Shown: positions 42,945 to 52,179, counted from the first letter of the stretch. The stretch is 64,000 bases of DNA from JBJHCA01 sp050485785 (GCA_050485785.1 JBJHCA010000006.1:4050-68049); one strand, 5' to 3'. Notes: generated by a model from the letters alone, not told the origin. Made by a program: numbers and translations.

Positions 42945-44129
42945 TTGGCTGCAGACAACAATAAAACTTTACTCAAAATTGGGATAGTTTGCTATCCTAC
43001 ATACGGCGGAAGTGGAGTAGTAGCTACCGAACTGGGCCAGGGCCTGGCCAAAGCAGGCCACGAAATTCACTTCATCACCTCCAGTCAGCCTGCAAGGCTC
43101 ACCCATTTTCATAAAAACATATTTTACCACGAAGTGGGTAAGGTGGATTATCCTTTGTTTGAATTTGCCCCCTACGATACTGCTTTGGCCAGCAAGCTGG
43201 TAGATGTGGCCTTGCATGAAAAACTCGACCTGCTTCATGTTCATTACGCCATTCCTCATGCCACGGTAGCTTACCTGGCCCGGCAAATCCTGCTTCGCAA
43301 GGGAATGTATGTGCCGGTTATTACTACACTGCATGGTACTGATATCACGTTGGTTGGAAAAAACAGCGCATTTACCCCCGTTGTCGAGTTTTCAATCGAC
43401 CAGTCCGATGGCGTAACTGCAGTCAGCGAATTTCTCAAAAAGGAAACCTACAGCTACTTTAATGTAAGCAAACCCATCGAAGTAATTCCCAATTTTGTTG
43501 ACTTGGAAAGATTTTCCAAGGCCGATAAGGATCATTTTAAGAAAGCCATCGCTCCCGAAGGTGAACGCATCATTATCCACACTTCCAACTTCAGAAAAGT
43601 AAAGAGAGTGGATGACGCCGTACATGTATTCAAACTGATCAATGAGCATATTCCCAGCAAGCTGCTTTTGATTGGCGACGGACCCGAACGGCGCAATATT
43701 GAAGAACTATGCCGGTCATTGCACCTATGCAGTGAAATCCGTTTCTTGGGTAAACAAGATGCCATCGAAGAACTCCTGGCTATTTCCGACCTGTTTCTCC
43801 TGCCATCCGAGAGCGAAAGCTTCGGGTTGGCAGCACTGGAAGCCATGGCCTGTGAAGTGCCGGTTGTGAGCTCCAATGCCGGTGGTTTGGGTGAAGTCAA
43901 CATTCAGGGTGAAACCGGTTTTCTATCCCCGGTTGGCGATATTGGTGAAATGGCACAAAATGCTATCCATATTCTTAAAGACCCGGAAACTCATTCGCGA
44001 TTCAGAAAGAAAGCATTTGAACAGGCTACCCGTTTCAATATTGACAATATTTTACCTTTCTACGAAAATTACTACCGTCATATCATTGCCGGTGCAAAAG
44101 CTCCGGCAGATAAAGCAGTGGTGGTCTGA
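42945..44129 (+). CDS. bshA: N-acetylglucosaminyl L-malate synthase BshA (bacillithiol synthesis)
   Basis: BshA is a GT4 glycosyltransferase that joins UDP-GlcNAc to L-malate, the first step to bacillithiol. The N-terminus KIGIVCYPTYGGSGVVATELGQ and the stretch HVHYAIPHATVAYLAR identify it. The C-terminal donor site reads LPSESESFGLAALEAMACEVPVV, in two parts: SESFGLAALEAMACEVPVV is the diagnostic one. Length is 394. The start is TTG; no ATG lies between the glyA stop and the conserved domain. The rest of the pathway (bshB, bshC) is not in the window. The bacilliredoxin at 5.6 kb is the matching downstream enzyme. Confidence 0.94.
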   Translation: MAADNNKTLLKIGIVCYPTYGGSGVVATELGQGLAKAGHEIHFITSSQPARLTHFHKNIFYHEVGKVDYPLFEFAPYDTALASKLVDVALHEKLDLLHVHYAIPHATVAYLARQILLRKGMYVPVITTLHGTDITLVGKNSAFTPVVEFSIDQSDGVTAVSEFLKKETYSYFNVSKPIEVIPNFVDLERFSKADKDHFKKAIAPEGERIIIHTSNFRKVKRVDDAVHVFKLINEHIPSKLLLIGDGPERRNIEELCRSLHLCSEIRFLGKQDAIEELLAISDLFLLPSESESFGLAALEAMACEVPVVSSNAGGLGEVNIQGETGFLSPVGDIGEMAQNAIHILKDPETHSRFRKKAFEQATRFNIDNILPFYENYYRHIIAGAKAPADKAVVV

Positions 44130-44144
44130 AAAGTCAGGACAGCG

Positions 44145-44621
44145 TTAATAAGGAATTCCGGCCTTCTTAAAAATAAAATGCAATAGCCAGGCAGGGCCAA
44201 TCAGCAAAAACTGCACATCTTTAAAAAAGGAAGGTTTTTTGCCCTCTATTTTATGGCCAATAAACTGACCGATCCAGGCCAGGGTAAAAATGATCAGGCT
44301 CACCAATGCAAGGCTCCCGCGACTTCCGTTGAGCAGCATCAATATATATTGATTCCCGGCCAGCATTAACAATCCGATCACCAGAAACCCAAAGAACATG
44401 CTCCATGAAAAGCGATGGTAATATCCCAAAGCAATGATAAATACAGCTACTGCCCAACTTTCATATACTCCCCCCGTTATAGGCGGAAACGGAATGGCAT
44501 GCAACAGACCCAAAAGGCTGAACATGATCAGTGGTACACATACCCAGTGAATAAGCTTATTGGTTCTGTTTTGATGGCTTTCACCATACTCGTCAAGTAA
44601 AGCTTGTATTTTAGCGGCCAT
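44145..44621 (-). CDS. DUF962 / Mpo1-like membrane protein
   Basis: The 158-residue protein has four hydrophobic helices and the DUF962 signature near the start (YGESHQNRTNKLIHWVCVPLI) with His residues near membrane ends (SHQN, NKLIHW, GHKIEGKKPSFF). The yeast member Mpo1 is an Fe-dependent dioxygenase for 2-hydroxy fatty acids; the same chemistry here is only inference. Bacteroidota do contain 2-hydroxy and odd-chain lipids, which makes the idea reasonable. It converges on bshA with 15 bases between stops. Confidence 0.88.
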   Translation of the reverse strand: MAAKIQALLDEYGESHQNRTNKLIHWVCVPLIMFSLLGLLHAIPFPPITGGVYESWAVAVFIIALGYYHRFSWSMFFGFLVIGLLMLAGNQYILMLLNGSRGSLALVSLIIFTLAWIGQFIGHKIEGKKPSFFKDVQFLLIGPAWLLHFIFKKAGIPY

Positions 44622-44695
44622 ATCTGTGGATTGAATTCACCACCCAATATATAACATTTTGGGAAGAATTTCGTCATAATCGTCTAACTCCTAAG

Positions 44696-46183
44696 ATGCA
44701 AGCTCTGCTTAAAAAAATTGATGTAATGTTGATCAAGGCGTTCTTCCCGCCTTTCATACTCACTTTTTTTATCGCTTTGTTTGTTTTGGTGCTTCAGTTC
44801 CTCTGGAAATACATTGACGAAATCGTAGGCAAAGGCCTTGAATTCAGGATCATCCTGGAGCTGATCTTTTACCTGTCCACGTCGTTGTTTGTCATTGCCA
44901 TGCCTATTGGGGTATTGGTGGCTTCCGTAATGGTCATGGGCGGGCTGGCTGAAAGATATGAGCTGGCCACCATGAAATCGGCAGGTATTTCTCTGGGCAG
45001 AATTATGCGCCCTCTGATGATAGCCGGCGCATTCATTGGTATGCTTTCATTTATTACCGCCAACTATGTGGTGCCCGTTTCCAACCTCAAATTCAAATCC
45101 CGGCTCTACGATATCAGAAAGCAAAAACCCATGCTCAACATAGTTCCGGGAAGATTCATCGATGAATTTCGAACTACGGTTATCCGCGTAGGTGAAATCG
45201 ATAAGGATCAAAATATCATTCGCGATGTAATGATCTACGATCATGAAAACCGCAAAAACGATAACCTCACTAAAGCTGAATGGGGCGAAATGTACTTTGC
45301 TCCTAACCAGCAGTTCATGGTTATGCGGCTACATAACGGCAAACAATATCAGGAACTGGCCCGCAGCGGTGGATCCGGTGACGCAGAACCCTTTGTGCGC
45401 ACCAGCTTCAAAACCTGGGAAAAAATGTTCGACCTCAGCGAATTTGCTTTCAGCCAGACTGATGAAGAATTATTTAAAAGCCACGAAACCATGCTCAGTC
45501 TGAGACAGCTCAGGTCATCAATCGATTCCCTGAATGTTCGCCTCCGGGAACAAATTCGGCAGCAACAAGACTATTCATCGCATTTTTTTCACTTTCGCAA
45601 ACCGGCAGAAGACAGCGCGGGCTATTACATCCCTGCCCCTGAAACAACGTTTACCGGACCCATTTACAGTCACATCGACGAATATTTCAGACCTACCGAC
45701 AGAGGTGAGTATTACCGCAGGGCACAAACTGCCGCACGCAGCATGATAGGCCATATCAGAAGCACTATCCAAACCAGTGAACGCCTGCATATTAACGTAA
45801 GAGGCCATTGGCGCGAATGGCACACCAAGTTTACCTGGGCAGCAGCCTGTATACTGTTTCTGTTTATCGGAGCACCCATGGGAGCCATTATCCGAAAAGG
45901 CGGATTTGGCTGGCCCATGCTTATTTCCATTGTATTCTTTGTGTCATATATTATGCTTGGAACCATAGGAAGAAACCTGATCGGCAATCAGTCTGTTAGT
46001 CCGGCTTTGGGAAGCTGGCTGCCAGTACTGGTTTTGCTGCCTATTGGCATTCTTCTTACATATAAAGCAATGGCGGACAGCAAAATGCTGCAAATCACCT
46101 GGCTCACTGAGGGAGTTCAAAAACTAGCCCAAAGGCTGAAAAACCGGAGTAAATCACAAAAAAGTTATGAACAGCAAGCTTAA
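44696..46183 (+). CDS. LptF/LptG family permease
   Basis: Inner-membrane component of the Lpt bridge that lifts LPS out of the inner membrane with LptB2 and LptC. Three helices at the N-terminal third (FFPPFILTFFIALFVLVLQF; LSTSLFVIAMPIGVLVASVMVM; MIAGAFIGMLSFITANYVV) and three near the end flank a periplasmic jellyroll (about 110-380). The conserved ERYELATMKSAGIS coupling segment is present. I cannot tell LptF from LptG, since Bacteroidota copies are divergent. At 495 residues it is longer than the E. coli proteins because of an enlarged periplasmic part. It overlaps the PAP2 gene by 17 bases. Confidence 0.9.
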   Translation: MQALLKKIDVMLIKAFFPPFILTFFIALFVLVLQFLWKYIDEIVGKGLEFRIILELIFYLSTSLFVIAMPIGVLVASVMVMGGLAERYELATMKSAGISLGRIMRPLMIAGAFIGMLSFITANYVVPVSNLKFKSRLYDIRKQKPMLNIVPGRFIDEFRTTVIRVGEIDKDQNIIRDVMIYDHENRKNDNLTKAEWGEMYFAPNQQFMVMRLHNGKQYQELARSGGSGDAEPFVRTSFKTWEKMFDLSEFAFSQTDEELFKSHETMLSLRQLRSSIDSLNVRLREQIRQQQDYSSHFFHFRKPAEDSAGYYIPAPETTFTGPIYSHIDEYFRPTDRGEYYRRAQTAARSMIGHIRSTIQTSERLHINVRGHWREWHTKFTWAAACILFLFIGAPMGAIIRKGGFGWPMLISIVFFVSYIMLGTIGRNLIGNQSVSPALGSWLPVLVLLPIGILLTYKAMADSKMLQITWLTEGVQKLAQRLKNRSKSQKSYEQQA

Positions 46184-46820
46184 CCGCCATATTAAAGACC
46201 GCTATACTTACTACATTCTCTTTGTTTTATTTGTCATTATTGGTGCGGTGTATGTAATGGCCACCGAGAAACACCATTTGTTATTCCTTTTCAGCGACAA
46301 CCGAACTCCCTGGCTCGATGTCTTTTTTATTCAGATTACCCGGGGAAGTGAATGGTACGGGTATCTTCTCTTTTTCATCATCCTGTTGTTTACTGACCGC
46401 ATCAAAGCGGGTTTCCTGGCTTTTACGGCATTGTTTGCAGCTATTGGTGCCCTCACATTCAAATGGCTGTTCAGCAGACCCAGGCCCGCTCTGCATTTGC
46501 AGGGAACTGACTTGCTCGAGATGTTTGTCAGGGTTCAGGACATTTCCATGCACACCGGCCTGACCAGTTTCCCTTCCGGTCACGCTTTGGCCGGATTCGC
46601 CCTTTGTACTTATCTCACTATGATCAGCCCTCCCCGTCAGTATCTCGGCTTCCTGTTCTTTATGCTGGCACTGGCTATAGGACTTTCACGCGTTTATCTC
46701 GGGCACCATTTTTTTGAAGACATTATTGCGGGAGCTGTTGTAGGCACAGTGGCCGGGTATGCCTCATGGCTGGTTTACCGGGGATATATTAAAAAGCGTA
46801 AGGGTAATATTTTGGGATAA
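46167..46820 (+). CDS. PAP2-family membrane phosphatase
   Basis: An integral membrane phosphatase with about six helices and the three PAP2 motifs: KWLFSRPRP, FPSGHA, and SRVYLGHHFFEDIIAG with the catalytic His. Relatives dephosphorylate undecaprenyl pyrophosphate, phosphatidic acid or lipid A. Overlap with the LptF/G-type gene suggests a role in envelope lipid turnover, as inference. The stop codon lies inside an exact copy of the 13-bp motif. Confidence 0.93.
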   Translation: MNSKLNRHIKDRYTYYILFVLFVIIGAVYVMATEKHHLLFLFSDNRTPWLDVFFIQITRGSEWYGYLLFFIILLFTDRIKAGFLAFTALFAAIGALTFKWLFSRPRPALHLQGTDLLEMFVRVQDISMHTGLTSFPSGHALAGFALCTYLTMISPPRQYLGFLFFMLALAIGLSRVYLGHHFFEDIIAGAVVGTVAGYASWLVYRGYIKKRKGNILG

Positions 46821-46828
46821 CTCTTTGT
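46816..46828 (+). repeat. Exact 13-bp motif (GATAACTCTTTGT) at the PAP2 stop
   Basis: Its TAA is the PAP2 stop codon. With flanks it shares 21 bases with the EnvC-like gene copy at 60.51 kb, with one mismatch. Confidence 0.75.
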
Positions 46829-46921
46829 GGGCATGCTCATCTATGGTAACCGGGTATCCATGCATGCTGTATAGAGGGGGAGTCTATAAAAAAGCAATTT
46901 GCCCCAATACCCTTAAGCTAT

Positions 46922-47878
46922 CTAAAACGAAAAGCCCAGCCAAACCTGCCCCTGAAAGTAGCGGTCGTCACTCACTCTGGGTACGAAACCTGCGTCCGTG
47001 GGCTCATTGGCAGTAAACACAGCACGGGACACATCGGCACTGTCCCGGCTCACATCGCGAAGACTGTAAACTGCTCTTGCACCAACCCATAAATTTCCGC
47101 TAAGGCGATAGGCTATACCTCCGGTTATCATTAAATCTATCCCGTAAAACGTATTCCCGGGTTTTTCCTCAAACATGTAATAGGCCCCGGCTGTACCGGG
47201 TACTACATTTTGAATTCGCCCAAACCCAACCGCCTGCATTTCGCGGAAAAACCCACTTTTCTCCTCCATAGCCGCGTCTCTGAAATAATTGTAACTCAAG
47301 CGGATTGACATTTCATTCTGCCCGTCTACTGTTATATTTGGCGAGCTGAATGTTAGTTCACCCTCAGCTCCCGAGGTTACCATGAACCCCGGCCCTATCC
47401 CCGCAGTTAGCCTGATTCTTCGGTCGTGGGTAAGATCAACATAGGCCTGAACCGGCAAATCAATAAAGGAATGCGTAATGTTGAGATTCTCCCGCTTCTG
47501 ACCAAAAAACAAGTACCGGTTATCAGTTCCTGCTTGATTCAGCAAAATATAACCCTCTCCTTCAAATATGTACCGCCCGCCTTTTTGGTTGTATAATAGG
47601 TCTGCTGTTAATCCGAACCGGTCAGTAATACCGTAGGTAAATATAGCTCCAATAAAAAAACCCGTGTTCCCTGAAGTGGTCTCCAGCACGTTGCCTGCGG
47701 CATCGGTTTCAGCATTCCCCAGAATAATATTGCCATAGTTGAGACCGGCTTTAAATCCACCGCTAAAACCCTGTGCCAGCAGTCCATGATAAGTAGCTGA
47801 AACAGCCATGATCATCAACAATAAGATCACCGTCCGAAACAGAGCCGGCAATTTTTTAAAAAAAAAGAAAAATAACAT
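46922..47878 (-). CDS. Outer-membrane beta-barrel protein
   Basis: After a signal peptide (rich in Phe at the start, then LFRTVILLLMIMAVSATYHGLLAQ) the protein is a run of amphipathic strands: FSGGFKAGLNYGNI, GFFIGAIFTYGITDRFGLTADLLYNQKG, and a final QGQVWLGFSF ending in Phe. It belongs to the Bacteroidota OMP beta-barrel group of unknown cargo. I start at MLFFFFFKK; an in-frame ATG 21 codons earlier (47941) would give a long N-terminal extension. The start of the signal peptide is coded by a 9-base homopolymer, which could slip. It diverges from the Crp/Fnr gene. Confidence 0.84.
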   Translation of the reverse strand: MLFFFFFKKLPALFRTVILLLMIMAVSATYHGLLAQGFSGGFKAGLNYGNIILGNAETDAAGNVLETTSGNTGFFIGAIFTYGITDRFGLTADLLYNQKGGRYIFEGEGYILLNQAGTDNRYLFFGQKRENLNITHSFIDLPVQAYVDLTHDRRIRLTAGIGPGFMVTSGAEGELTFSSPNITVDGQNEMSIRLSYNYFRDAAMEEKSGFFREMQAVGFGRIQNVVPGTAGAYYMFEEKPGNTFYGIDLMITGGIAYRLSGNLWVGARAVYSLRDVSRDSADVSRAVFTANEPTDAGFVPRVSDDRYFQGQVWLGFSF

Positions 47879-48088
47879 GGTTTTGCCAGAATTTGACAAA
47901 CCGGGATCAAAACCCGTGGTTTTAAAGTAACTCATAAGCAATAAAGCAACTTGTTTTGGTCAGGGCGCAAATTAACGAACTTAAAACCAATAAATGAACA
48001 ACGATATTGCTATCCGTGTTAATCTCTTAATACTGAGAGAACAACGTTGGCAACTACCGCCTCATTCTACTCACATCAATCAACGGCT

Positions 48089-48751
48089 ATGAAATCGTCA
48101 GGTGTACAAAGCGAAGCTCCCCGTCCTTTTGACCTGTTTGAGGAAGACCTCAGGCAGCTGGGCGAAACCCGTGTGATTGACTTTTCTGCAGGCCAGCTCA
48201 TCTATCAGCCGGGAGACGATACGGAAGGTATTTTTTTCGTTTTGCACGGCATGGCCAGGATATCCAATTACAGTAAAGGAACTAAAGAGTTAACCAAGGC
48301 TTTTTTCAAAAAAGGCGACATGTTTGGTGAACTGGCCAGCATCCTTCGGGCAAAGCGCAGAGATTATGCCCATGCCATGGAAGACACCACCATCATGGTG
48401 GTACCGGTTGATCAGCTTCACCTGTTAATGCGCACCAATACGGCTTTCAACCTCAAGCTGATGAAATACATCAGCAATAAACTCCTTATCCTGGAAGAGC
48501 GCTTGGAAAACATTGTGTTTAAAGATTCTAAAACCCGCATCCACGAATATATGCGGGAGTTGATCCGGGAAAAGGGCGTGCGAATCGGATACGAAGTACT
48601 TATCCGCCATTTCCCTACTCACCAGGAAATTGCCAATGAAACAGCAACCAGCCGCCAAACTGTGACCACAGTACTCAATAACCTCCGCAATCAAAACATC
48701 ATCAGTGTTGACAGAAAGCGATTGCTGATCAGAGAACCGGATCAGATTTGA
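48089..48751 (+). CDS. Crp/Fnr family transcriptional regulator
   Basis: A cyclic-nucleotide-type sensor domain (about 15-125, with GQLIYQPGDDTEGIFFVLHG and KKGDMFGELASI) is joined to a Crp-type winged helix (about 150-215, with THQEIANETATSRQTVTTVLNNLR). No Cys cluster for an Fe-S centre is seen, so it is not a canonical Fnr; the ligand is unknown. I start at ATG 48089; a TTG at 48047 would add 14 residues. It ends 10 bases inside the opposing glycosyltransferase gene. The divergent beta-barrel gene is a plausible target, by position only. Confidence 0.92.
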   Translation: MKSSGVQSEAPRPFDLFEEDLRQLGETRVIDFSAGQLIYQPGDDTEGIFFVLHGMARISNYSKGTKELTKAFFKKGDMFGELASILRAKRRDYAHAMEDTTIMVVPVDQLHLLMRTNTAFNLKLMKYISNKLLILEERLENIVFKDSKTRIHEYMRELIREKGVRIGYEVLIRHFPTHQEIANETATSRQTVTTVLNNLRNQNIISVDRKRLLIREPDQI

Positions 48752-49500
48752 GGCTTGTTTTGATCAAACAGCCGGCTTTTGATGAGGCCTTTGCGGTGTA
48801 AGAAATGTTGAACGGATACCCCCAACACACCTATTCCGTAATGTATGCTCCGCCTCAGATTGATGGATGAAGCCTCGCTAAAATACCGCGTGGGGCAAGT
48901 TATTTCTGCTATATGATAACCGGCAAATATAACCTGTGCCAGCATCTGATTGTCAAACACAAAGTCATCACTGTTCTGCTCAAAAGGGATACTCTCGAGC
49001 ACCTCGCGTGAAAATGCCCGGTATCCGGTGTGGTACTCTGATAGCTTATATCCGGCAAGAATATTCTGAACCAGCGTCAGGAACCTGTTTGCGATATATT
49101 TATACACCGGCATTCCTCCTGCAAGAGCTCCCTTACCCAGGATTCTGGAACCCAGTACTACCGGATACAAACCGCCTGCAATAATCTCGGCCATGGCAGG
49201 GATCAGCTTGGGTGTATATTGGTAATCCGGATGCAGCATGATCACAATATCTGCCTCCAGTGAAAGTGCATAGCGGTAGAGCGTTTTTTGATTCCCTCCG
49301 TAACCTTTGTTCCTTTCGTGGCTTAAAATGTGCTTAATGCCAAGTTGCCGGGCTACTTCCAGGGTACTGTCCGTGCTGAAATCGTCGCAAAGGATAAGCT
49401 CATCCACAATACCTTCGGGGATTTCCTCCACAGTTTGCGGAAGTGTCCGGGCTGCATTGTATGCAGGCATTACCACCACTACCTTCTTTCCCCTGATCAT
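48742..49500 (-). CDS. Family 2 glycosyltransferase (polyprenyl-phosphate sugar type)
   Basis: The 252 residues begin with the GT2 fold (VVVVMPAYNAARTLPQTVEEI, LCDDFSTDSTLEVA). The metal-binding motif position reads MLHPDYQYTPKLI, with His-Pro-Asp in place of the usual DxD, a variant known within this subfamily. It is closest to dolichyl-phosphate mannose synthase-like enzymes but has no membrane helices at its end. It is the last gene of a leftward three-gene operon with a second GT2 and a polytopic membrane protein. Confidence 0.88.
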   Translation of the reverse strand: MIRGKKVVVVMPAYNAARTLPQTVEEIPEGIVDELILCDDFSTDSTLEVARQLGIKHILSHERNKGYGGNQKTLYRYALSLEADIVIMLHPDYQYTPKLIPAMAEIIAGGLYPVVLGSRILGKGALAGGMPVYKYIANRFLTLVQNILAGYKLSEYHTGYRAFSREVLESIPFEQNSDDFVFDNQMLAQVIFAGYHIAEITCPTRYFSEASSINLRRSIHYGIGVLGVSVQHFLHRKGLIKSRLFDQNKPQI

Positions 49501-49510
49501 AACTACCTGA

Positions 49511-50254
49511 CTATTTCGAAAACAGATTGTACTTCAGAATGCAGTATATGGCTCTGAACCCGTCTTTCCAGCCAATCTTTTTCCCTTCGCTGAAAGTGCG
49601 GCCATAATAAGAAATGCCTACTTCAAAAATCCGCACCTCTTTCATCCTGGCAATCTTCGCTGTAACTTCCGGTTCAAATCCAAACCGCTTCTCTTTGAAT
49701 TCGATGGACTGAACGATCTCTGTGCGGAAAAGCTTATAGCAGGTTTCCATGTCGGTGAGGTTCAGATTGCTGAATACATTGGATAAGAATGTCAGGATTT
49801 TATTGCCGTAACTGTGCCAGAAAAAAAGAATCCGGTGAGGTTTACTTCCCCGATAACGCGATCCGTAAACCACATCAGCCAGATTGTTCAGAATGGGCTC
49901 CAGCAGGTCATTGTACTCTTGCGGGTCGTATTCCAGGTCTGCATCCTGTATTATAAGGAATTCCCCGGTAGCCTCTGCAATACCCCGGTGCAATGCCGCT
50001 CCTTTTCCCTGATTGGATACCTGTTCAATCAGTCGTATACCTGCATCCGGAAACTTATTCATGAATTGACGGATGGCTTCCACCGTCAGATCCTTTGACC
50101 CGTCATCCACAATGATGATCTCCTTTTTTAGATCACCGATCAGCTTTACCCTGAGCACAGCTTCAAGGATTTCATGGATGGTATTGGCTTCGTTGTAAGC
50201 GGGAATTATAATGGAAAGCGTATCCTTTTTAAGCACTCTGCTGGTTTGATTCAT
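49511..50254 (-). CDS. Family 2 glycosyltransferase, DPM1-like
   Basis: The 247-residue protein carries LSIIIPAYNEANTIHEILEAV, IIVDDGSKDLT and the DxD-type IIQDADLEYDP, then the acceptor-side KRFGFEPEVTAKI. These match dolichyl/undecaprenyl-phosphate mannose or glucose synthases that load a lipid carrier at the inner face of the membrane. It precedes the other GT2 by 10 bases and follows a polytopic membrane protein by 3, so the trio probably makes and uses a lipid-linked sugar, as inference. Confidence 0.92.
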   Translation of the reverse strand: MNQTSRVLKKDTLSIIIPAYNEANTIHEILEAVLRVKLIGDLKKEIIIVDDGSKDLTVEAIRQFMNKFPDAGIRLIEQVSNQGKGAALHRGIAEATGEFLIIQDADLEYDPQEYNDLLEPILNNLADVVYGSRYRGSKPHRILFFWHSYGNKILTFLSNVFSNLNLTDMETCYKLFRTEIVQSIEFKEKRFGFEPEVTAKIARMKEVRIFEVGISYYGRTFSEGKKIGWKDGFRAIYCILKYNLFSK

Positions 50255-50257
50255 GCA

Positions 50258-51574
50258 TTATGTGTTTTTATTATCATGGGCAATAGGAGGTGACAAAAAT
50301 GCCATGACCAGAATGAGGGAGGTTACCGGCAGTAACCACATCACCTTGGCTTGCAAGGTGCCATCTACGCCGTTGAGGTATGCTTCAATAAATGCATTGC
50401 CGATAAGACCGCACACCATTAAACTCGTAAACAGGCCAACTTTGCTCAAATAGGGGTTCTTGTTAAGCATCCACACCGAAATGACCACAACGGCCAAAAG
50501 TACAAATAATCGCTCAAGCAGCCACCGGATGAAAATGATGCTTCTGAAAACATCGCCATAACCTTCTGACTTTACCCACTCCGGCGTGAAACTGAATATC
50601 TGCATTATCCCGTCACCCACAAACACCTTGAAATGCATCCAAAGCAGGGCAGGATGAAGAAATGAAGTTCTGAAAACATGGAGATACTCTCTTCGGGTGT
50701 CCTCATTATCAAACCCGCCTTCACGGTGAAAAGGACTCTCCGGACTGTTTCTGAACGTTGCCGATGACATTGGCAGCATTTCGCGATACTTACATAAGGC
50801 CAACTCTTTTTTGTCGCAATGTAGTTCCAGATACTTACTCATGATATTGTTCTCAGCCATTCGACCAGCAAGGTACACATGAGATGCCCCGCTTGACCTG
50901 AAACCCTGCCCCAGCATTGCATGCAGGGAAGGTAATACGATCATTACTGCCAATACCAGTCCCCAGCCAAGACCCAGGTACTTGACGGCAATAATCTCCC
51001 GTGAACTTGAAATTGCCCATACAGACAATATGATCATGAGCACCAAAAACAGGAATGCATGCCCATGTTGCATCGAACCCGACCACAGGAATACCAGCGT
51101 AACCACAATGCGGTCAAATGGTCCTTTACCGGGTGAGGGTGCTATCAGCAACACAAAACTCAACAGGGCTATTCCCGTAAATGCATCCGGGCTCATCATG
51201 TTGATGATAAACGGGAATCCCGTTGCAAAATACAACAGCAGGCCAAACGCGATCAGCAGACCAAGCCTGTACCGTGCCCTGACATAGTAATGCATGGCCA
51301 GCCAGATAAGCATAAGTGCAATGTAGGCCTGAAAAAATAAAGCCCCATTTGCCCAGCCTATGGCCTTAAATACACCCAGCCAAATAGAATAGGTGAGCGG
51401 ATGTAAAAAGCTGGCCTGATCCTGCAGGCTTTCAAAAAAACCACGTGCATCCACTTCATAGGGCTCGCCTACCCACCACACATCAGAATAGATAAGCAGG
51501 GCAAGAAACAGACAAATGGTCCATGGAACCAAACGCGTATAAATCAACGCTAAATTCATAGGGGTAAAGTTCAC
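50258..51574 (-). CDS. Polytopic membrane protein of a glycosyltransferase operon
   Basis: The 438-residue protein has about ten hydrophobic helices and a large loop or soluble part between about residues 215 and 300 (SHVYLAGRMAENNIMSKYLELHCDKKELALCKYREML). I see no assigned domain. The arrangement and the two GT2 neighbours suggest a GT-C-type transferase using a polyprenyl-phosphate sugar, but the early acidic residues expected after helix 1 (VGEPYEVDARGF) are only suggestive. It is the first gene of the operon; the start is the first of two near ATGs. Confidence 0.78.
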   Translation of the reverse strand: MNFTPMNLALIYTRLVPWTICLFLALLIYSDVWWVGEPYEVDARGFFESLQDQASFLHPLTYSIWLGVFKAIGWANGALFFQAYIALMLIWLAMHYYVRARYRLGLLIAFGLLLYFATGFPFIINMMSPDAFTGIALLSFVLLIAPSPGKGPFDRIVVTLVFLWSGSMQHGHAFLFLVLMIILSVWAISSSREIIAVKYLGLGWGLVLAVMIVLPSLHAMLGQGFRSSGASHVYLAGRMAENNIMSKYLELHCDKKELALCKYREMLPMSSATFRNSPESPFHREGGFDNEDTRREYLHVFRTSFLHPALLWMHFKVFVGDGIMQIFSFTPEWVKSEGYGDVFRSIIFIRWLLERLFVLLAVVVISVWMLNKNPYLSKVGLFTSLMVCGLIGNAFIEAYLNGVDGTLQAKVMWLLPVTSLILVMAFLSPPIAHDNKNT

Positions 51575-51690
51575 ATTTTTCCAGGACGTGTAGTTAATTT
51601 CAATCCATTTTATGCCGGAATGAAAAGCTGAATGAATTATTCAGGGGTGTACACTGGCGATGTACCGGAATTTATGCTACATTCGCATAC

Positions 51691-52179
51691 ATGAAACACG
51701 TGTTGGGACTTACTGTGCCTGAACTGGTACTTAGCCCTGAAAAACTCAGGGAATGGCAAATGACCTTGCGTCTTCTTAAACGAACTACAAGGGAACTGGA
51801 ACGTGGTTCGGATGCTTCCGTTATTTACCTGGTAACGATGAATCACGAAATATCGGAAATGCTGGAAAGTTTTACGCTCAAAGAAGGCATCAACGAATAT
51901 GTAGAGCTCTACTTCATTATTCCCGATTATTCCGACTACCAGGCTGCCATGCAGGTTGTTCCACTGAAACCTCAAAATTTTGGCAGTATGCTGGCCTTAT
52001 CCGAGGAAGAATTTCAAAAAATTCCTGCTGAACGGATCAACCGGTTTTGCAGCCTTGTGGGTAAGCGGTGCCTCAAACGAGAATGCAGCCGACTGGAACA
52101 AGGCGTTACCGAAGTAACCGACATGTATGAATTGCCGGCCGGTATAGACTGGGACTATTACGGCTTTATTGAAGATTAA
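51691..52179 (+). CDS. Unidentified cytoplasmic protein
   Basis: The 162-residue protein is of no family I recognise. It is mostly helical with charged residues and no signal peptide (LSPEKLREWQMTLRLLKRTTRELERGSD), then a strand-rich centre (YVELYFIIPDYSDYQAAMQVVPL) and a Cys-containing region (RFCSLVGKRCLKRECSRLE). It has a weak promoter match (TACATTCG at 51678-51685), which would leave an almost absent leader. The phosphoesterase gene overlaps its end by 11 bases, so they probably act in the same process. Confidence 0.75.
   Translation: MKHVLGLTVPELVLSPEKLREWQMTLRLLKRTTRELERGSDASVIYLVTMNHEISEMLESFTLKEGINEYVELYFIIPDYSDYQAAMQVVPLKPQNFGSMLALSEEEFQKIPAERINRFCSLVGKRCLKRECSRLEQGVTEVTDMYELPAGIDWDYYGFIED

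Noticed and set aside
48023..48040. TCTCT...AGAGA inverted repeat upstream of the Crp/Fnr gene
   Set aside because: Only five bases per arm with an 8-base spacer, easily by chance, and unlike a Crp box.
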